Below, piece by piece: positions 11,236-23,817 of a stretch of DNA of 64,000 bases. The position numbers were made by a program, and so were the translations under genes. Each line of letters opens with the position of its first letter. Position 1 is the first letter of the stretch. Where the stretch lies: positions 1,178,001 through 1,242,000 of the forward strand of contig JASSKH010000026.1 of the NCBI GenBank assembly GCA_031763025.1. The letters are read 5' to 3'. This stretch comes from Macrocystis pyrifera. Lineage: Eukaryota; Sar; Phaeophyceae; Laminariales; Laminariaceae. Below the pieces are notes generated by a model. The model did not search any database. It saw only the letters and a program-made list of their open reading frames with translations, and was not told the origin of the DNA.

Positions 11236-11625
11236 GGTAAGTTCAGCGGTTATGGTGCATGTCCAATGCAGTAACAAGTCACTACCTGGAGTTCGACTCC
11301 CCCTATCGTCCTCCGACTGGCTGGCTGCTAGCTCAGTGGTAATGGTGTATACAGTACGTATATCTAACGAAACACGATATGTGACTCGAATCCCACGATC
11401 GTCCGTCGACTAACTGCTAGCTCAGTGGTTATGGTGTACAATATACCAGGTACCTTGAAGCTAACTTAACACAATGCGTGGTTCGGACCCTCCCATCTAG
11501 CTCAGCGGTTTTGGTGTACACCTAGTGCCTGTAGCTATAGTAATACCAGTAGCTAAGTAGACATGGTGTACATCTACTGCCTGCAGCTAAAGCACAATGT
11601 GGGGTTCGAATGTTCGAATCCGCCC
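11236..11625 (+). repeat. Tandem array of tRNA-like units
   Basis: Five box A-like words are spaced about 55-90 bp apart: GTTCAGCGGTTATGG (11240), TAGCTCAGTGGTAATGG (11328), TAGCTCAGTGGTTATGG (11418), TAGCTCAGCGGTTTTGG (11497) and TAGCTAAGTAGACATGG (11551). Box B-like words sit between them: GGAGTTCGACTCC, GTGACTCGAATCCCAC, TGGTTCGGACCCTCC and GGGTTCGAATGTTCGAATCC. No unit has a matching 7-bp acceptor stem, so these are tRNA-derived repeats and probably not functional tRNA genes. The last two A boxes share one B box, from an internal duplication. Confidence 0.7.
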
Positions 11626-11843
11626 ATCTTCTTATCTTGTTTGATAGAAGTTGCGGATGTATAGTACACACGTCAAAGGTCGTGGTCGTAGGCTTCCGTC
11701 CATCCTTCTCGGATACCCCGTACTGTAAATGGTGATACCGGAGTCGACGCAGACTTTTTTCACCGCGTTTGACGTTTAATTGTATCGGGCGGGTGGATCA
11801 TACCAGGCGTACAGCAGCACCGGCAATAAGATTATACTATTAG

Positions 11844-11930
11844 CATCGATGGTTGGATCATGTTGCATCGGCGGTTGGATCGTACTGTGCCGATGGTTGG
11901 GTCATCATATGGTAAACCGATGGTTGCATC
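11844..11930 (+). repeat. Degenerate minisatellite (GATGGTTGGATCATG)
   Basis: Repeats of a 25-30 bp unit with core CGATGGTTGGATCATGTTG, three to four copies. Related words occur at about 19165-19225. Confidence 0.6.
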
Positions 11931-11935
11931 ACTAC

Positions 11936-14900
11936 CGAGGGCAAGACGCGGAGTTTCCGCCAACTTAGGACCTCCCTTGTCGGTGCATGCTGCTGTATTT
12001 CTGGCTGTTTTTTTTTTTCTGGTGTGTGTCGCTTTTGCGATGACGAGAACGAACAAGAATCAGCCTTGTCGCTGCGGACAGCAGCGCAGGGAGTATCTTG
12101 TGTCGGCAGCAATACTATCGTTGTGTGCTGACATAATTACTAGCGTTTCATGGTTCATATAAGCTTGCGTATCCAGCCATCTTTGGCGCGACCCGAGCGC
12201 ATCCCTGCCAAATCGTCTTCCTATAGACATAGCGATTTTCACTTCATACGTAGCACGCGCGAAACAATTGGCTCGCAGACCAACAGTCCACTCGTAGAAG
12301 AAAAGAAAAGAAAGAATGATAAACATATGATATAGCCAACATAAATTAATGTGGAGGGATTTAACTACCAACTCCCTCCTTTCCAAAACAGGCCAAAAAT
12401 GCGCATATACCCCCCCAAAATTGGTCGCTTGCAAACCAAAGCAAATTCAACTAAAATTCGAATCTAAAACAGATGGTCAACGTAGCCCCCTACACATACA
12501 AAGGTATATATAATAACCCTGTATTCGTTATTTACGAGACTGGAAATACCTATTTTCAACCGCCTTCACAGTACTGCACAAAACCCACACATCATATTGT
12601 GTTGTGCTTGCACTACAAATATCCCAGCATATACAAATATCTCCCCAACCCCAGCAACTTGTAAAGGGCACTCGCGCACCAGCGCTCAACTACGTTGATA
12701 TTTAAGAATAGCTACAAAGCCACAAACCAAAGCTAGAGAGGAAGACATTCCCAAGCCAAACAAAAATTGCAATCAGAAAAATTGACCAATCAGAAAACCG
12801 TGGGCACGAAAAGTCTTTCTCTGCTACTCGTACACGAAGCTCAACTACACCGCCATGAAACAACAACAATAGCTACATAGCTACGTAGCGTAATCGTTGC
12901 AGCCCAAGTGCTGTCAGATATACGCCACGTGCCGTCTCGTTTCGCGTACCGAAGCAGCTTCGAAATTCCGTTGTACCTGGTACGGCTTAGAGCTGTGGCG
13001 GCATACGTACGTACACAAGAGGGGACGGGCTGTCAAAATCTACATTAAAAGGTATCTTGCACCTAAACTGGCTCACAAAAACGCCCTGGGTGTTGAAGAA
13101 CGGAGGGGGGGGGGGAGATAACTATCGCAACGCAGACAGTATGACCCCCCGAAGATGCCAGGTAAGCCATGAGAGGGTGGGAGCGGCGATGGCACGGTCG
13201 CTCCTCACCTCTATGATACGATGTCGGGTGGGAGGTGTCTTCCTTTCGTCAAGGCCGAAAGCACAGAAAATCGTGCGGCGAAACAAGCATCACCAAGTTC
13301 ATAAAAAATCCTGGCGACATACTCACCAAAATCCTGACGGTATACTCATCAAAATCCTGACGATATACACAACGATCGAACCCGAGCGCAAGTGTATAAG
13401 CGACAGCTAAAAATGAACGGGCTGGCCCCAAAATCCCGTTAAATCCCACCCCCTACACGAACACCACCAAGAGGACACCCCAAAGCCACATGGTGTTCAC
13501 GCCTCTTCCTCCACAGATGGAGCCGCCCAGGCTATACCCAAGACTGACTTACTACATCGGTTCCCCTTTTTTCATATATAATAGTATACACGCACGTCTT
13601 GAACACCCGATACGGAACGATAACCACCGACTCCGATAACATCGTTCTGCCCTCACGAATTTTCACCAGAGTACTACGGCGCGCGCACATTGTTCAAGGA
13701 AGGTACGAGTACAATCAAAAACGCCTTCGAACGTATCGTAACCCCTCAACACATAATACCCAAATCACATCCATCACGTGTCCCTTGACAACTTCTCAGG
13801 TTCCATGCTCCCCTACTATTGTACGTACACAATGCCAAGACGCCACGTATCAAACACACGCCATGGACAAACAACATACGAACACAGAGTTCATCGGGCG
13901 CACACACATAAGTAAAGTATGCACGCGCATTCGTTTGTTATTGGTATTTCAGTTTTGTAGCACGATTTCCACCCCTTTACCCCTCGTCTCAACATTGAAA
14001 CGGCAAGTCTCCCCCCCGCCTAAAGGTCGTGACCAATCACACAAACCTTAACAGGGACATCATCAAGGCACCAATATTAGCACGCATTTTGCGGTGGGAA
14101 GTCCGTGCTGCCGAAGGGAGCTATGTCTTCGCCTTCTTCGCCTGGCCCTGGAGGGGTGCGGTTCACGCCGGAGAGGGAGGAAGGAAGGAAGGAAGGAAAC
14201 GCCGTGGAAACCGTTGGGGTCGGGAGACCGTTGATATCAGGGGCGGGGGGGGGGGGGGGGGGGGGCGAGTCAGATTTTATTTTCTACAAAACAGGTTTGT
14301 CTGTCTGTGATTCAGGTTTGCCTGCCTCTGTACAGTACTACTATGTGTAAGATTTAATAAGGTCACGGAGGATCTTACCCACCTACTCTCATCGCCGGAT
14401 TTCCGGGTAATTCTGGTAATAATAGTGTATACTGGTAGATGTTATTTCGGTGCAGTCAATCGCGGAGCTATTTTCACACGCTGCGTTTGGACCCTCGGCT
14501 GGTTCGTGCCTTACCAAAGAGCGGGTGTATCAGTTTACTGTATCATCTACAGGAGCTTGCCGTTATCTCCAGGTTAGGCATCTGGTCTTTGTCGATGGAG
14601 TTCTACACCTCGACTTTGGGGTGCTGGAGTGCTCGAAATTCGGAAGACATTAAATCGTGCGAAAAGAACCTTTCAACTGGACCTTGCACTTGCCTTGCGG
14701 ACAGCTACAGCTAGCTAGCTCCTCACAAGCAACCACGGCCCGAGAAATTAAGGCACGCTCCTTTCGAGGGAGTGGGTGTGGGGGCGTCGGGTGCGCCAGA
14801 CAGAAGTCGTAGGCAGTCAGAAACGACCCACGAGGTGTTTTCGTGAACCCTAAGTCGAGCCAGCAGCTGAAAAACCTCGCAACACTAATGTTAACATTAT

Positions 14901-15177
14901 ATGCTTCACGCGCCGGTGCCTAGTACCATGGCTATATCGCCGGTCAAAAAAAAATATTTCACCGTACGTTTGCCGGTTTCCTGGCGTTTTTTTTTTTTAC
15001 TAACGTAGGAAGCTGACGTACCCCAAAAAAAGGAGAAAAATATTTTCGTTCCCGTGAAAGGTAGTAAGTTACTGGACCCAAAGAGAACAAAGAAGAAAAA
15101 AGGGCTAAAACGCTCTGGATTCCTGTTTGTGCGCCGAAAACTCCTGAGGGGTCCGCCGTGGTCTTAACTATGAATCC
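11936..15177. other. No gene recognised; G tract and short repeats
   Basis: Holds a (GGAA)n stretch near 14180, a G21 tract (14245-14265) and G-runs near 13105. Reading frames are short, with no recognisable domain. Confidence 0.5.
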
Positions 15178-15720
15178 GAGGTTTGCCTAACCATGAGTTT
15201 TCACTGTCTGTCTCAAGAACAAACTTTGCCAATTTACGAATAAATGTATCTATGAGTCAGGTTTGTTTGTGTCTGTCCGTGAATCAGGTCTGCCTAGCTT
15301 TGACTGGGCTTTGCCTAACTATGAACAAGGTTTCGTTCGTCTGCCTACAAACCAACGTTGCATGCACATTGATCGGATTTGCCTACCGGTACACATATAT
15401 GAATCAGTTTTGGCTTCCTATGAACCAGATTACACCGTCTCTGGATTGGGTTTACATTTTTTTATAGCATCTGCCTATTTATGAGTCACGTTTTCATATC
15501 TATGAATTGCCTCACTATGAATCAGGCTTGCCTGACTACAAGTCAGATTTGCCTGTCTATCAATCAGGTTAGCGTATTCATACATCAGGTTTGTCAGACT
15601 ATGTGAATCAGGTATGCCTGTCCAAGAATTATGTTTACCCATCTATAACCAGGTATGTCTATCTCTGAATTTGCTCGCCCATCTGAGTCTGAGAACCAGG
15701 TTAGCCTATCCACCAAACAA
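15178..15720 (+). repeat. Degenerate tandem repeat, about 24-bp period
   Basis: About twenty diverged copies of a unit approximating CTATGAATCAGGTTTGCCTG. Two more units occur at 14290-14330. Frame and spacing vary, so it is non-coding. Confidence 0.75.
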
Positions 15721-16154
15721 GACCACCCGGGATGTATCCAGGGTAAAAAAAAAGGGTACAATACGAATGAATCCAATCATCCTGTGTGCTAAACCTACGT
15801 ATAGAACACGTATGCACAAAGTATCACGCAACTTGCGAAGCTGACCATCAAGTATTAAATAGCGTATGGATGGATTCGCACCTGACACGATACAGTTTTT
15901 TAGTAAGTTGGGCAAAAAAACAATCAACAAGGTTGACGTCAGTGAGGACGGCGGCGAACGCACACCGCAGTATTGATTAAAAAAAATGCATGCCAGGTCC
16001 ATCGCATCGAGCGGCTCCTATTAACACATTGGCCTGGCATTGGTACTGGCCTTGGCCTTGGCCCACCGTACACGCACCTCTACAGGACCCTCCTCCTCCT
16101 CATTCCCGTCTGCCGACGATCGGCGCCTCTTTTTGGCGTCGCAGCTGCTGCCGT

Positions 16155-16300
16155 CACCGCTGCTGCGCCGCCGCCGCCGCCGCCGCCGCTGCTACTTCCA
16201 CCACCACCACCGCCGCCGCTGCTGCTGCTGCCGCCGCCGCTCCCACCGCCGCCGTCACCACCGCCGCCACTGCTGCTGCTTCCGCCGCCACTGTTGTTCC
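16155..16300. repeat. GC-rich trinucleotide repeat
   Basis: Interrupted (CCG)n/(CTG)n/(CCA)n sequence that opens frames on both strands (poly-Gly/Ser, poly-Arg, poly-Pro). The long frames at 15973-16832 depend on it. Confidence 0.8.
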
Positions 16301-16746
16301 TACACACCCCAAGTAGGAAGGCAGCGTCAGAGCGCATAGCCTCAGGGCTGATACAACAGTCCGTACCTCCTCTGATGTGGAACTGTAGTTGGACATTAGG
16401 AGCAGCTTCGGCGCGAGCAGAGCGCTTCCCACTCTTCTTTCTGCGGCGGGGCGCGCGACGTAGACAGCTGGGGGCGCGTGCTAGCAGCTGAAGACGCCGA
16501 TGATAGCGACGCCGAGGACGCCGAGGACGGTGTCGCTGACAACGCGGAGCCAGCAGCTCCCCCGTTCGTTGATCCCCTGGCAGAAGCGAAAAGCTGACGT
16601 CGTACGAATGTCTAGAGGTAGAGAACGACGGGAAAAGGCCGGCGGAAAGTGTGCGAGTAGGGCGGGAGAGCGCTCGAAAGGATGAAAGAGCCTGAAAGGC
16701 GGACGGAGTCAGACATGAGCTGGTTGAAGTATGTTGCCAAATTATG

Positions 16747-16754
16747 TATTTATA
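16747..16754 (-). promoter_or_regulatory. Possible TATA box (TATAAATA)
   Basis: Minus-strand TATAAATA lies about 40 bp upstream of an ATG at 16716-16714 that begins MSDSVRLSGSF and stops after 34 codons. A spliced gene is possible, but no exon chain could be supported. Confidence 0.15.
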
Positions 16755-17000
16755 CGTATACAATGGATACCGTGAGCTATGCGGGGCCAAAAGGCCACTT
16801 CCGTCTCCAAATCCACAAAGCACACCAGGCAACGTGAAGGCTGTTTATTGTCGATACCTGGTGGCACTTTTTATTAACTGTAGTGCACCCAACCTCTGGG
16901 GCACAAAATACTCGGAAATAGGGTGGGACGCCTTTTTTGCAGGCTCATATCCCACGTATTAAAAGTAGAGTAAAGGGGTTGACCTACCGAGGCAACACTT

Positions 17001-17306
17001 TCACTTTTACTTTCCAGCCCAACTCGTAGGAGGTTTTACCCTGCGGCGATCTTCTGAACAAGCTGTGGTCACAGGTGTCGTCCCTTCTCCCCCCCGGTAC
17101 GTGCCTTCATTTTTTGTCGCGCATAGGGTTCAGTATTCCCACTGCTCGTCTATTTTCATCGCATGCAGCTAACTCATGCTCTCGCGCTTTCCGCTTGTCA
17201 AGTTTTAATGCAAGAAAAAGTCCCTACGAGCATGCACTCGGTGAGACTTGAACCCACGAAATAGATCTTGACAGGCGCGCGGACCACCTACCAAGCCACC
17301 GGGAGC
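17001..17306 (-). mobile_element. SINE-A copy 2
   Basis: Same architecture as the 6-kb copy. Box A reads TGGCTTGGTAGG and box B GGGTTCAAGTCTCACC on the minus strand. Body landmarks CAACTCGTAGGAGGTTTTAC and GGTACGTGCCTTCATTTTT are shared (seen on the plus strand). Confidence 0.85.
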
Positions 17307-17938
17307 ACAATGTGGCATGTTATTTCGGCTATCACCCCCAAGAGGTTGAGATAGCGGAAAAACGACAGGAAAAGTCGGCGAGTACACAAGTAGCCCCCTC
17401 CCGACCAAATCTACCACACCACACACCACTTCGCACCTCGGCAGCCTGCGCCTCCTGCGGGGGGCGGCCCGTGGACAATATCATCAGCATAGCCACGGCA
17501 ATACCCTCCTGCAAACGGCGGCAGATGATACAACAATCGGGCACGAATGAGGAGCGCGGAAAAGGTTTTTAATACCAATCACGCGCTGCCGTGGTGCATC
17601 CGTCATACGACCATCCGGTTTAAGGCCATAGCATGGATAAAACCAGGCGGATCGGCTTGTCACGATAAGAACTACCTCGAATCGTACAGATTAGTATCGG
17701 ATCATTTTTCCAGTATCAACATGTATTAGAGATAATATCGCGTTTATTGGCTCGATACGGGGTGGAGTTACTCGAAATGGTTACACCACTATACGTGTAA
17801 ACACATACAAGTACAAGCCAAGGTCAACATCAAACGTAAAGTAATATATCATATTTCATATTGAAAAACAATAAAACCAAACAAAAGCTGTGCGATCGAT
17901 TTTTTTCCCTAAAAACTTGCATTGCACAAGCGTCGCAG

Positions 17939-17941
<3 letters not shown>
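17307..17941. other. No gene recognised
   Basis: A minus-strand frame at 17332-17544 (MPDCCIICRRLQEG) is Cys-rich at its start but has no recognisable family. Confidence 0.4.

Positions 17942-17977
<36 letters not shown>
17942..17977 (+). repeat. (GA)n microsatellite
   Basis: Eighteen GA units. Confidence 0.95.
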
Positions 17978-17979
<2 letters not shown>

Positions 17980-18224
17980 CCCAAGTCGATTTGTTGCTTA
18001 TCTTTCGCTCCACAATACCCCTGCTGTATTACACGACACGTTCTGTCTCGTGGAATTCTACCATACCAGTACTGCGTATGGTCTTCCTCACCGGGTCATC
18101 CTCGGAATCCTTGTCGGCGGGTCGTAGGGCCGGCCCGGAGGTCGCGGCTCGGTGAGCCAACGATGGCGCGTAGTCCGCCCTAGTTTCCGCGTACGATAGG
18201 TTCCGGCTTCTCTTGGGTCGAGTG

Positions 18225-18810
18225 TTGTAGGACATGATCCTGACATTTGACGCAGTTTTGGCAGAAGCGAGAAGTAGCGGGAGGACCAAGTGAGGTGTCT
18301 GCTAGCTCACCATGCCATGCACATTTTCAGCAAGCAACACAGCCAACTGAGCTGAGCTGACCCAGGAAATGCGTACTGCGTACACTTACGACGGTGGTGA
18401 GTGATTGAGGTTTGCTACGCCGTTCGCTTGGATTTCCCCAACCATAGTTGTTGCGCCTGCCCACACTTTTCGCACTATGAAACCAAAACCGTTAATACTA
18501 GTACTGCTGTACGTGCAGTTGAGACGAAGATACAAGGTGTAGCAGAGGCGTCCGATACACACGATTTTTAAAGATAAAGGAGTGCCGAAAATCATCGTTA
18601 CGATTGACTTGACATTTAGTACAATCTAGATTGGACAGGAAATCTTCGCAGGAGATGCACTATCGACTGCTGTACTCTAGGTCATGCCAAGACACACGGC
18701 GTGCAGCAGTAGAAACGTTACATACGGTCGTGCTTCGAAACCACTTTATTTTCCCCTTTCCAAAGACGCCGCCACGAAAACAAACAAGTACGTACCTGTG
18801 GTACAATACC
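18225..18810 (+). repeat. Dispersed repeat R, copy 1
   Basis: Direct repeat of 19455-19726 plus 20098-20450. Shared words include TGTAGGACA, CCTGACATTT, GAGGACCAA, CCGTTCGCTTGGA, TTGTTGCGCCTGCCCA, ATCTAGATTGGA and CTGCCACGAAAAC. At 18478 it reads CACTATGAAACC without interruption, which is the empty site for the SINE in copy 2. Confidence 0.75.
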
Positions 18811-19454
18811 ATATAAACAATGCCCCGCGAGTAATGTAGTGTGCAGACAAGGGGAAACCGGTGCCGATGTTCTTGGGCCAGCTGACGAGAAAACGAAACT
18901 TCGACCGCCAACAGTACGCTAATACTCGTGGCAGCGTCTTTGGATACTAATATTCGATGTTCCGCTTCTATCGGGGTACATGAAAAAAAAAAAAATGGCA
19001 CGCACACAGAGAAAAAAAGTGTCGAAACTGCAACCTACAGCAGTAGGGAGATAGGGGGGATTTGTGACGCGCGCGCAGCATGATGGTGTTTGTAGGATTG
19101 CACAGCTATCCTTGCAGTACGGTTGTAGAAGGTCGATAAATAAAGGCCGCACTTACTGATCTGGCGACTAGATCATGCTCTATCGCCGACTGGATCATAC
19201 CGTTTTGCATCGGTGGTGGTTGGACAAAAAACTACCGTGCGTGACGAAAATGATGAGCGAACATAACCTCGCTTTTGTCCTCCACCTGATTGTCGCTCGA
19301 TCAAAATTGCGTAAAATGTCGGGAGTCGAAGATGCCCTGCAGCACATGTCCTACAACCGCCCTAGGAGGAACCGCAAACCTCAAGTACGCGGCCAGCAGC
19401 ACTGATTACGTCCATTACCCCTGCTGGCCACGTAGAGATGGGGTTGTGTGTCGT

Positions 19455-20450
19455 CCTGGGGCGGTTGTAGGACAGGTCATGCTGTTAATCCTGACATTTC
19501 GCGCATTTGTTACTTAGCGAGAAACAGGGGGAGGACCAAAGCGAGGTGTGTGTTATCTCATGATTTATTTTTTAGCATGGAACGCGGCCAGCTCAGCTGA
19601 CACGGGTATTGCAGTATTGAGCAGTGCGTACAACTCGGGCGATGGTGGTTGAGGTTTTGCTAGACCGTTCGCTTGGACTTTGCCACCCATGGTTGTCGTT
19701 GCGCCTGCCCAGAGTTTTCGTACTATACCTGGTATATTTTCTCGTCTATATCTATATTTTTTTTGGCAGTTTTCCATTCCATTTATTTTTCTTCGTTCTT
19801 CTTCTCGCTCTCTCCTACTAATACTCGTAGCTCAGATCTAGGGCACTCTTGCCTTGCATTTTTTTTTTTTCGCGTTCTACCCCTTTCTTCCCTCGTCGAC
19901 TCGCATCGAATTGCGTCTACCCACGATACTATTAATAGACGCTCTCAGCAGGTGACTCCGTTATCTATTTATTTATTGTTGCAAATAAACTCTACTGAAA
20001 ACTTCGACTGACCCACGTGGGATTCGAACTCCAGATCCAACTCCTAGCAGCATTCGAGGGTATCACTACACTAGCCCTAGCCCACCGGGGCGTTCGGCTA
20101 TGAAACCAATAATATTCCTCTCAATGGTAATGCATGCAGTTGAGATGAAGCTGTAAGATGCATATCAACATAGGCGTTCGATACCTACGATATTTCTAGA
20201 AATAGACGAAGAGCACCAAGCTTCATCGTCGCGACTAACTTGGCATATGATATGATCTAGATTGGAGAGGAAAACTTCCCAGGAGGTGCACTACGAGTAT
20301 TGACTCTCGGTCGTGCAAAAAGAAACGCGGCGTACAGTGCACCTGGTATGTACACATTACAGCGTTCGTCCTTCGAAAAACTCGTTTTCCGCTTCCAAAG
20401 ATGCTGCCACGAAAACATACAAGTGCCCCACTTCGTACTGTACCGTACTA
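19455..20450 (+). repeat. Dispersed repeat R, copy 2 (interrupted)
   Basis: Homologous to 18225-18810 in two blocks, 19455-19726 and 20098-20450, separated by a 371-bp SINE. An inverted fragment of its left end lies at about 19305-19365. Confidence 0.75.
19727..20097 (-). mobile_element. SINE-C inserted in repeat R
   Basis: On the minus strand it starts with a tRNA-like head: box A region GGTGGGCTAGGGCTAG, box B TGGAGTTCGAATCCCAC. It continues into a body related to SINE-A (the plus strand shows CCCTCGTCGACTCGCATCGA and TACCCACG). CTAT flanks both ends (19723-19726, 20098-20101), and copy 1 of repeat R gives the uninterrupted target. Confidence 0.8.
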
Positions 20451-20632
20451 TTAATAATAAGGTGTGCCTGGTACGCACGTACAGCATACCTGGCGGGTAC
20501 GGCATTCAATACCAATATTGGACATGCAAGCTTCCGTGAGGGGCGGCCAGAGCTACCGTCTATGACAGTGCATAACACACCCCGGTAATATTTTGAGTTT
20601 TTGGAAGTTTACTACCCAGGGTAGTATACCGT

Positions 20633-20715
20633 GGGGGTGTGATATACACCGTACCCCGGGTGATAAAGTGAGCGGTCGGTTGGGACTTTAGAACAAGCAT
20701 AACCCGGGTGGTATA
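20633..20715 (+). repeat. Dispersed repeat S, copy 1
   Basis: Direct match to 22039-22122: GGGGGTGTGATATACACCG, CCCCGGGTGATAAA, ACTTTAGAA-AAGCA and ACCCGGGT. Confidence 0.7.
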
Positions 20716-20775
20716 CTGCTGTAGGGGTTTAGATAACAAGGGGGGGAGTACAGAAAAGTTTGCTGCCACGTTCTA

Positions 20776-20880
20776 TTACAGGGGTCCATAGTTAACGGGA
20801 CCAAATTTTGTTAGTAAAAATAAGAAAATATATAGGTTTTTATGTACACCATAAGTCCTGTTAACTATGGACCCCCGTAA
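20776..20880. mobile_element. 105-bp MITE, copy 1
   Basis: Near-palindromic ends, TTACAGGGGTCCATAGTTAA and its complement. The interior has GTTAGTAAAAATA and AAATATATAGG. It is flanked by TA on the left and AA on the right. The length equals the copies at 22520 and 46902. Confidence 0.85.
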
Positions 20881-22038
20881 AAGGCAGTCGGGGGAGTGAT
20901 AACAACGGGTGTGATAGCAGCGGTTGCAAGTTTTCGCCGCCGTACCCGAGGCAGGCAGAAGGAGTGTGTCACATAATGGGGTGTGGCAGAACTTCGGCTT
21001 GCCGGTAGTTTGCCCCGGCTTCGCAATGCACAGCTGATTCTCGCACTCTCGTTGGCGGCAGACCAGGAGCGTTGTTGTGGGGGCTTTAGCATCAGGCGCG
21101 GTGGAGGCACAGACAGATTACAGAATGTGATCTGTGCGCAGCGGTAAACAAAAGGCGTGATCGAGCCTGGAGTCGCAGCAGTGGTCGGAGCCGCAGACTT
21201 AGTTTTCTCGCTGCAATGGGTCACTCGCACAGAGGCTCTGTCCATCTCCCACCTCGATACTGCTGGTCTCCATACGGTATGCTGTGGTACTCTCGCATAT
21301 CATACCTGGTGTGCTACTGCTGCTGCGCTTTACTCGTTTTGTCGATCGCGGTACGCTTTCGTCCTCGGGTGTGTTATGATGCTGCCTAAAATGAGGCTGA
21401 AAGTCCGGTAATTACCTGGGTTCAAGTATTGGGATCGTATTTGTAGCGTTTGAGGTATTCACTTTTCGCTTTTCCATGAAACTTCCTCGCCCTCCCCCCC
21501 CGTTGTCGGTGGCATGGCGATGGCTTTCGTTGATGCTTCATTCCAGCCCCTGAGGGCTAGGCCTTCCTTTCTTTCTTTTTTTTTGGCGTACCTTGTCGGC
21601 TTCGTTATCTCGACGTTCAGAGGTGTGGGAGTGGGTTTTGAGGAGCCGCATCTTCGACTCATGTTCTAGTTCGTGGAATCGGGGTTTCCGTGAATTTCCC
21701 ATAATTCTGCATATACGGCTCATCAGAGTGGGCTAGTGTTATGACACTGCCTTGAATGAGGCTGAAAGCCCGGTAATTAGCTGGGTTCAAATATTGGGAT
21801 CGTATTTGTACTACTTGGGAGGCGTATCGTAGATGGAAAAGCAGGGTTTTTCCCAGCGAGTCACGAGCTTGGCTCGCAGTCTCCGCGTGCACGCAAGGAA
21901 TAAAGCTAGTCTTCTTCTATCTCCAAGCAAACAACACACGTCAGTACCAACGAGTACCGACTTAATAGCCAGGGATACAAAGTGTCCCGACCCGGATCTT
22001 AACAGGTGGGTGTCATGCTGAATATGGGGTGTTGCCTC

Positions 22039-22122
22039 AGGGGGTGTGATATGCACCGAACCCCGGGTGATAAATCGGGCGGTCTCTTCGTAGTACTTTA
22101 GAATAAGCACCACCCGGGTACT
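22039..22122 (+). repeat. Dispersed repeat S, copy 2
   Basis: Partner of 20633-20715. Confidence 0.7.
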
Positions 22123-22519
22123 ATTATGTGGAGACGCGGTATACAAGGCGGGGTGTTGGACAAGGGCGTGTTTACCGAATGATACGTGCCAGGGAATAAC
22201 ACACTCTTGTATACTGAGTACACACGCAGAGTCAGAATGAATCTTGTGGATCAGGGCGTGTTTACCGTATGAGATAAGAGAGCACACCCACAAAAGGTGG
22301 GGTGTGTTATACGATATACTCTTGTCATATATCACACGGCGAACGCGCTCTGATCCACAAGATCCATACTACTACTGTACGTACTACTTGTGTACCAGCA
22401 CCCCACCTTGTATAGTTCTGTTATCTCTGTTATATATCAAAAAGGTAAACACGCCGTTGTCTTTTCGTTTTGCTTTTCAGTTTATTCCCTTCGCGCCCTT
22501 CTTTTCCCTCTCCCTCCTA

Positions 22520-22624
22520 TTACGGGAGACCGTAGTAAATAGGACCTATGGTACACACGAAAGCCTATATATTTACCTACTTTTACGAACAGTATTTGGT
22601 CCTATATACTATGGTCCCCCGTGA
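22520..22624. mobile_element. 105-bp MITE, copy 2
   Basis: Ends TTACGGGAGACC and GGTCCCCCGTGA, flanked by TA on both sides (22518-22519, 22625-22626). The interior is in the opposite orientation to copies 1 and 3 (CCTATATATTTAC). Confidence 0.9.
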
Positions 22625-22639
22625 TAGTCGTGACTCAGA

Positions 22640-22795
22640 TCCGGGGTCACAGCAGGCTCTTTCTCCTCACCCCTCCCCACTACGGTTCGTGCCTTCGCTT
22701 TTGTCGCGAGAAGACTCGAGCATTTTTTTCCCTCGTCGCCTCGCGTCGAAATTCGCCTACCCACGCTACGACGCGCTCTCAACAGTTGTTTTCCT
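22640..22795 (-). mobile_element. SINE-C/A-related body fragment
   Basis: Shares CACTACGGTTCGTGCCTT, CCCTCGTCG and TACCCACGCTACG with the SINE-C body and with 24722-24845. No head was found. Confidence 0.55.
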
Positions 22796-23325
22796 TTCGT
22801 ACGTCAAGTATACTGCTTGTGTACTCGGTAAACAAGGTGGGGTGTGTTATACTCTTGTCATTCATATGCGGTAAACACACCCCTGTCGACAAGCTACATA
22901 TTGTAATATACGTACGTTTACTATATACTACTTGTGCACCACTACGTCCGAAAATATAAGGGACGTTTAACCTTGATATTGATACAAACAGGTTTTGCAT
23001 TTCCGGACAGAGCGACACCTACAGCAATCAAGCCTGGTTCTGGTTGGTAGACGTGATCAACGATATTCAATCATGAACGTCTAGGTTGGTAAACGTGATC
23101 AACGATATTCAATCATGAACGTCCAGACTACAGCACCATGGATCATACTAAAGTATTAATAGTACGATACTCTTATGCAAGCGATGAATGAAAACCAGAG
23201 TATATATAAGAAAAGCAACCAAAACCCTCGGTAACTGATGTACCAAGAGCAAAGTCGAGTGGGACTCCAGAGAGGGAAACCATATACCCTCGACCTTTGC
23301 CGGCACCAAGCGCGTTCTCTGGACG

Positions 23326-23817
23326 TTGGTACGTACGAAGTACCAGGTACCTGATGTGAGTCTACAGCGCGCCGCTTCTGCTGCTTGCTGCTCTGTGATT
23401 AACTCCTTATACGTTTGCAATGGTACCGGAACGCGGAGACAGGTCGGGTGTCACCATCAGACAGTACAGCATACAACCCACCATCATCAGGCCAGGCCGG
23501 TACGTAAAGAGTTTGAACTTGGTGCTCCACGAGTTATCATAGCACACGAAATGGAAGTGAAGGACGACGGTGCACAGGACGATAGGGTGGGGCACCTCGA
23601 ACGCCTACCTAGTGGCATCTATCTACAGCATGTGACGCGAAGCGTTGGTTTTGTTTCGACTTCGTTCAACCTCCCACGTGGTATACAAGAACAAATGCTG
23701 CAATGCTGCAATCAACCGACCCTATGCCTACCGCTGTACCTCGAGGCATTTTTGTGTCACCTGAAAGTCGAAGATGACAACACGCCGATGGCCTGCAGCG
23801 AAGGGCTATCTATGTAG
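23326..23817 (+). other. Unassigned 163-residue reading frame
   Basis: Begins MVRTKYQVPDVSLQ. His/Gln-rich middle, more hydrophobic C-terminus. No domain, splice signal or homologous copy was recognised, and it may be chance. Confidence 0.12.

Noticed and set aside
15973..16832. Poly-Gly/Ser, poly-Arg and poly-Pro frames
   Set aside because: Produced by the GC-rich trinucleotide repeat; no domain on either strand.
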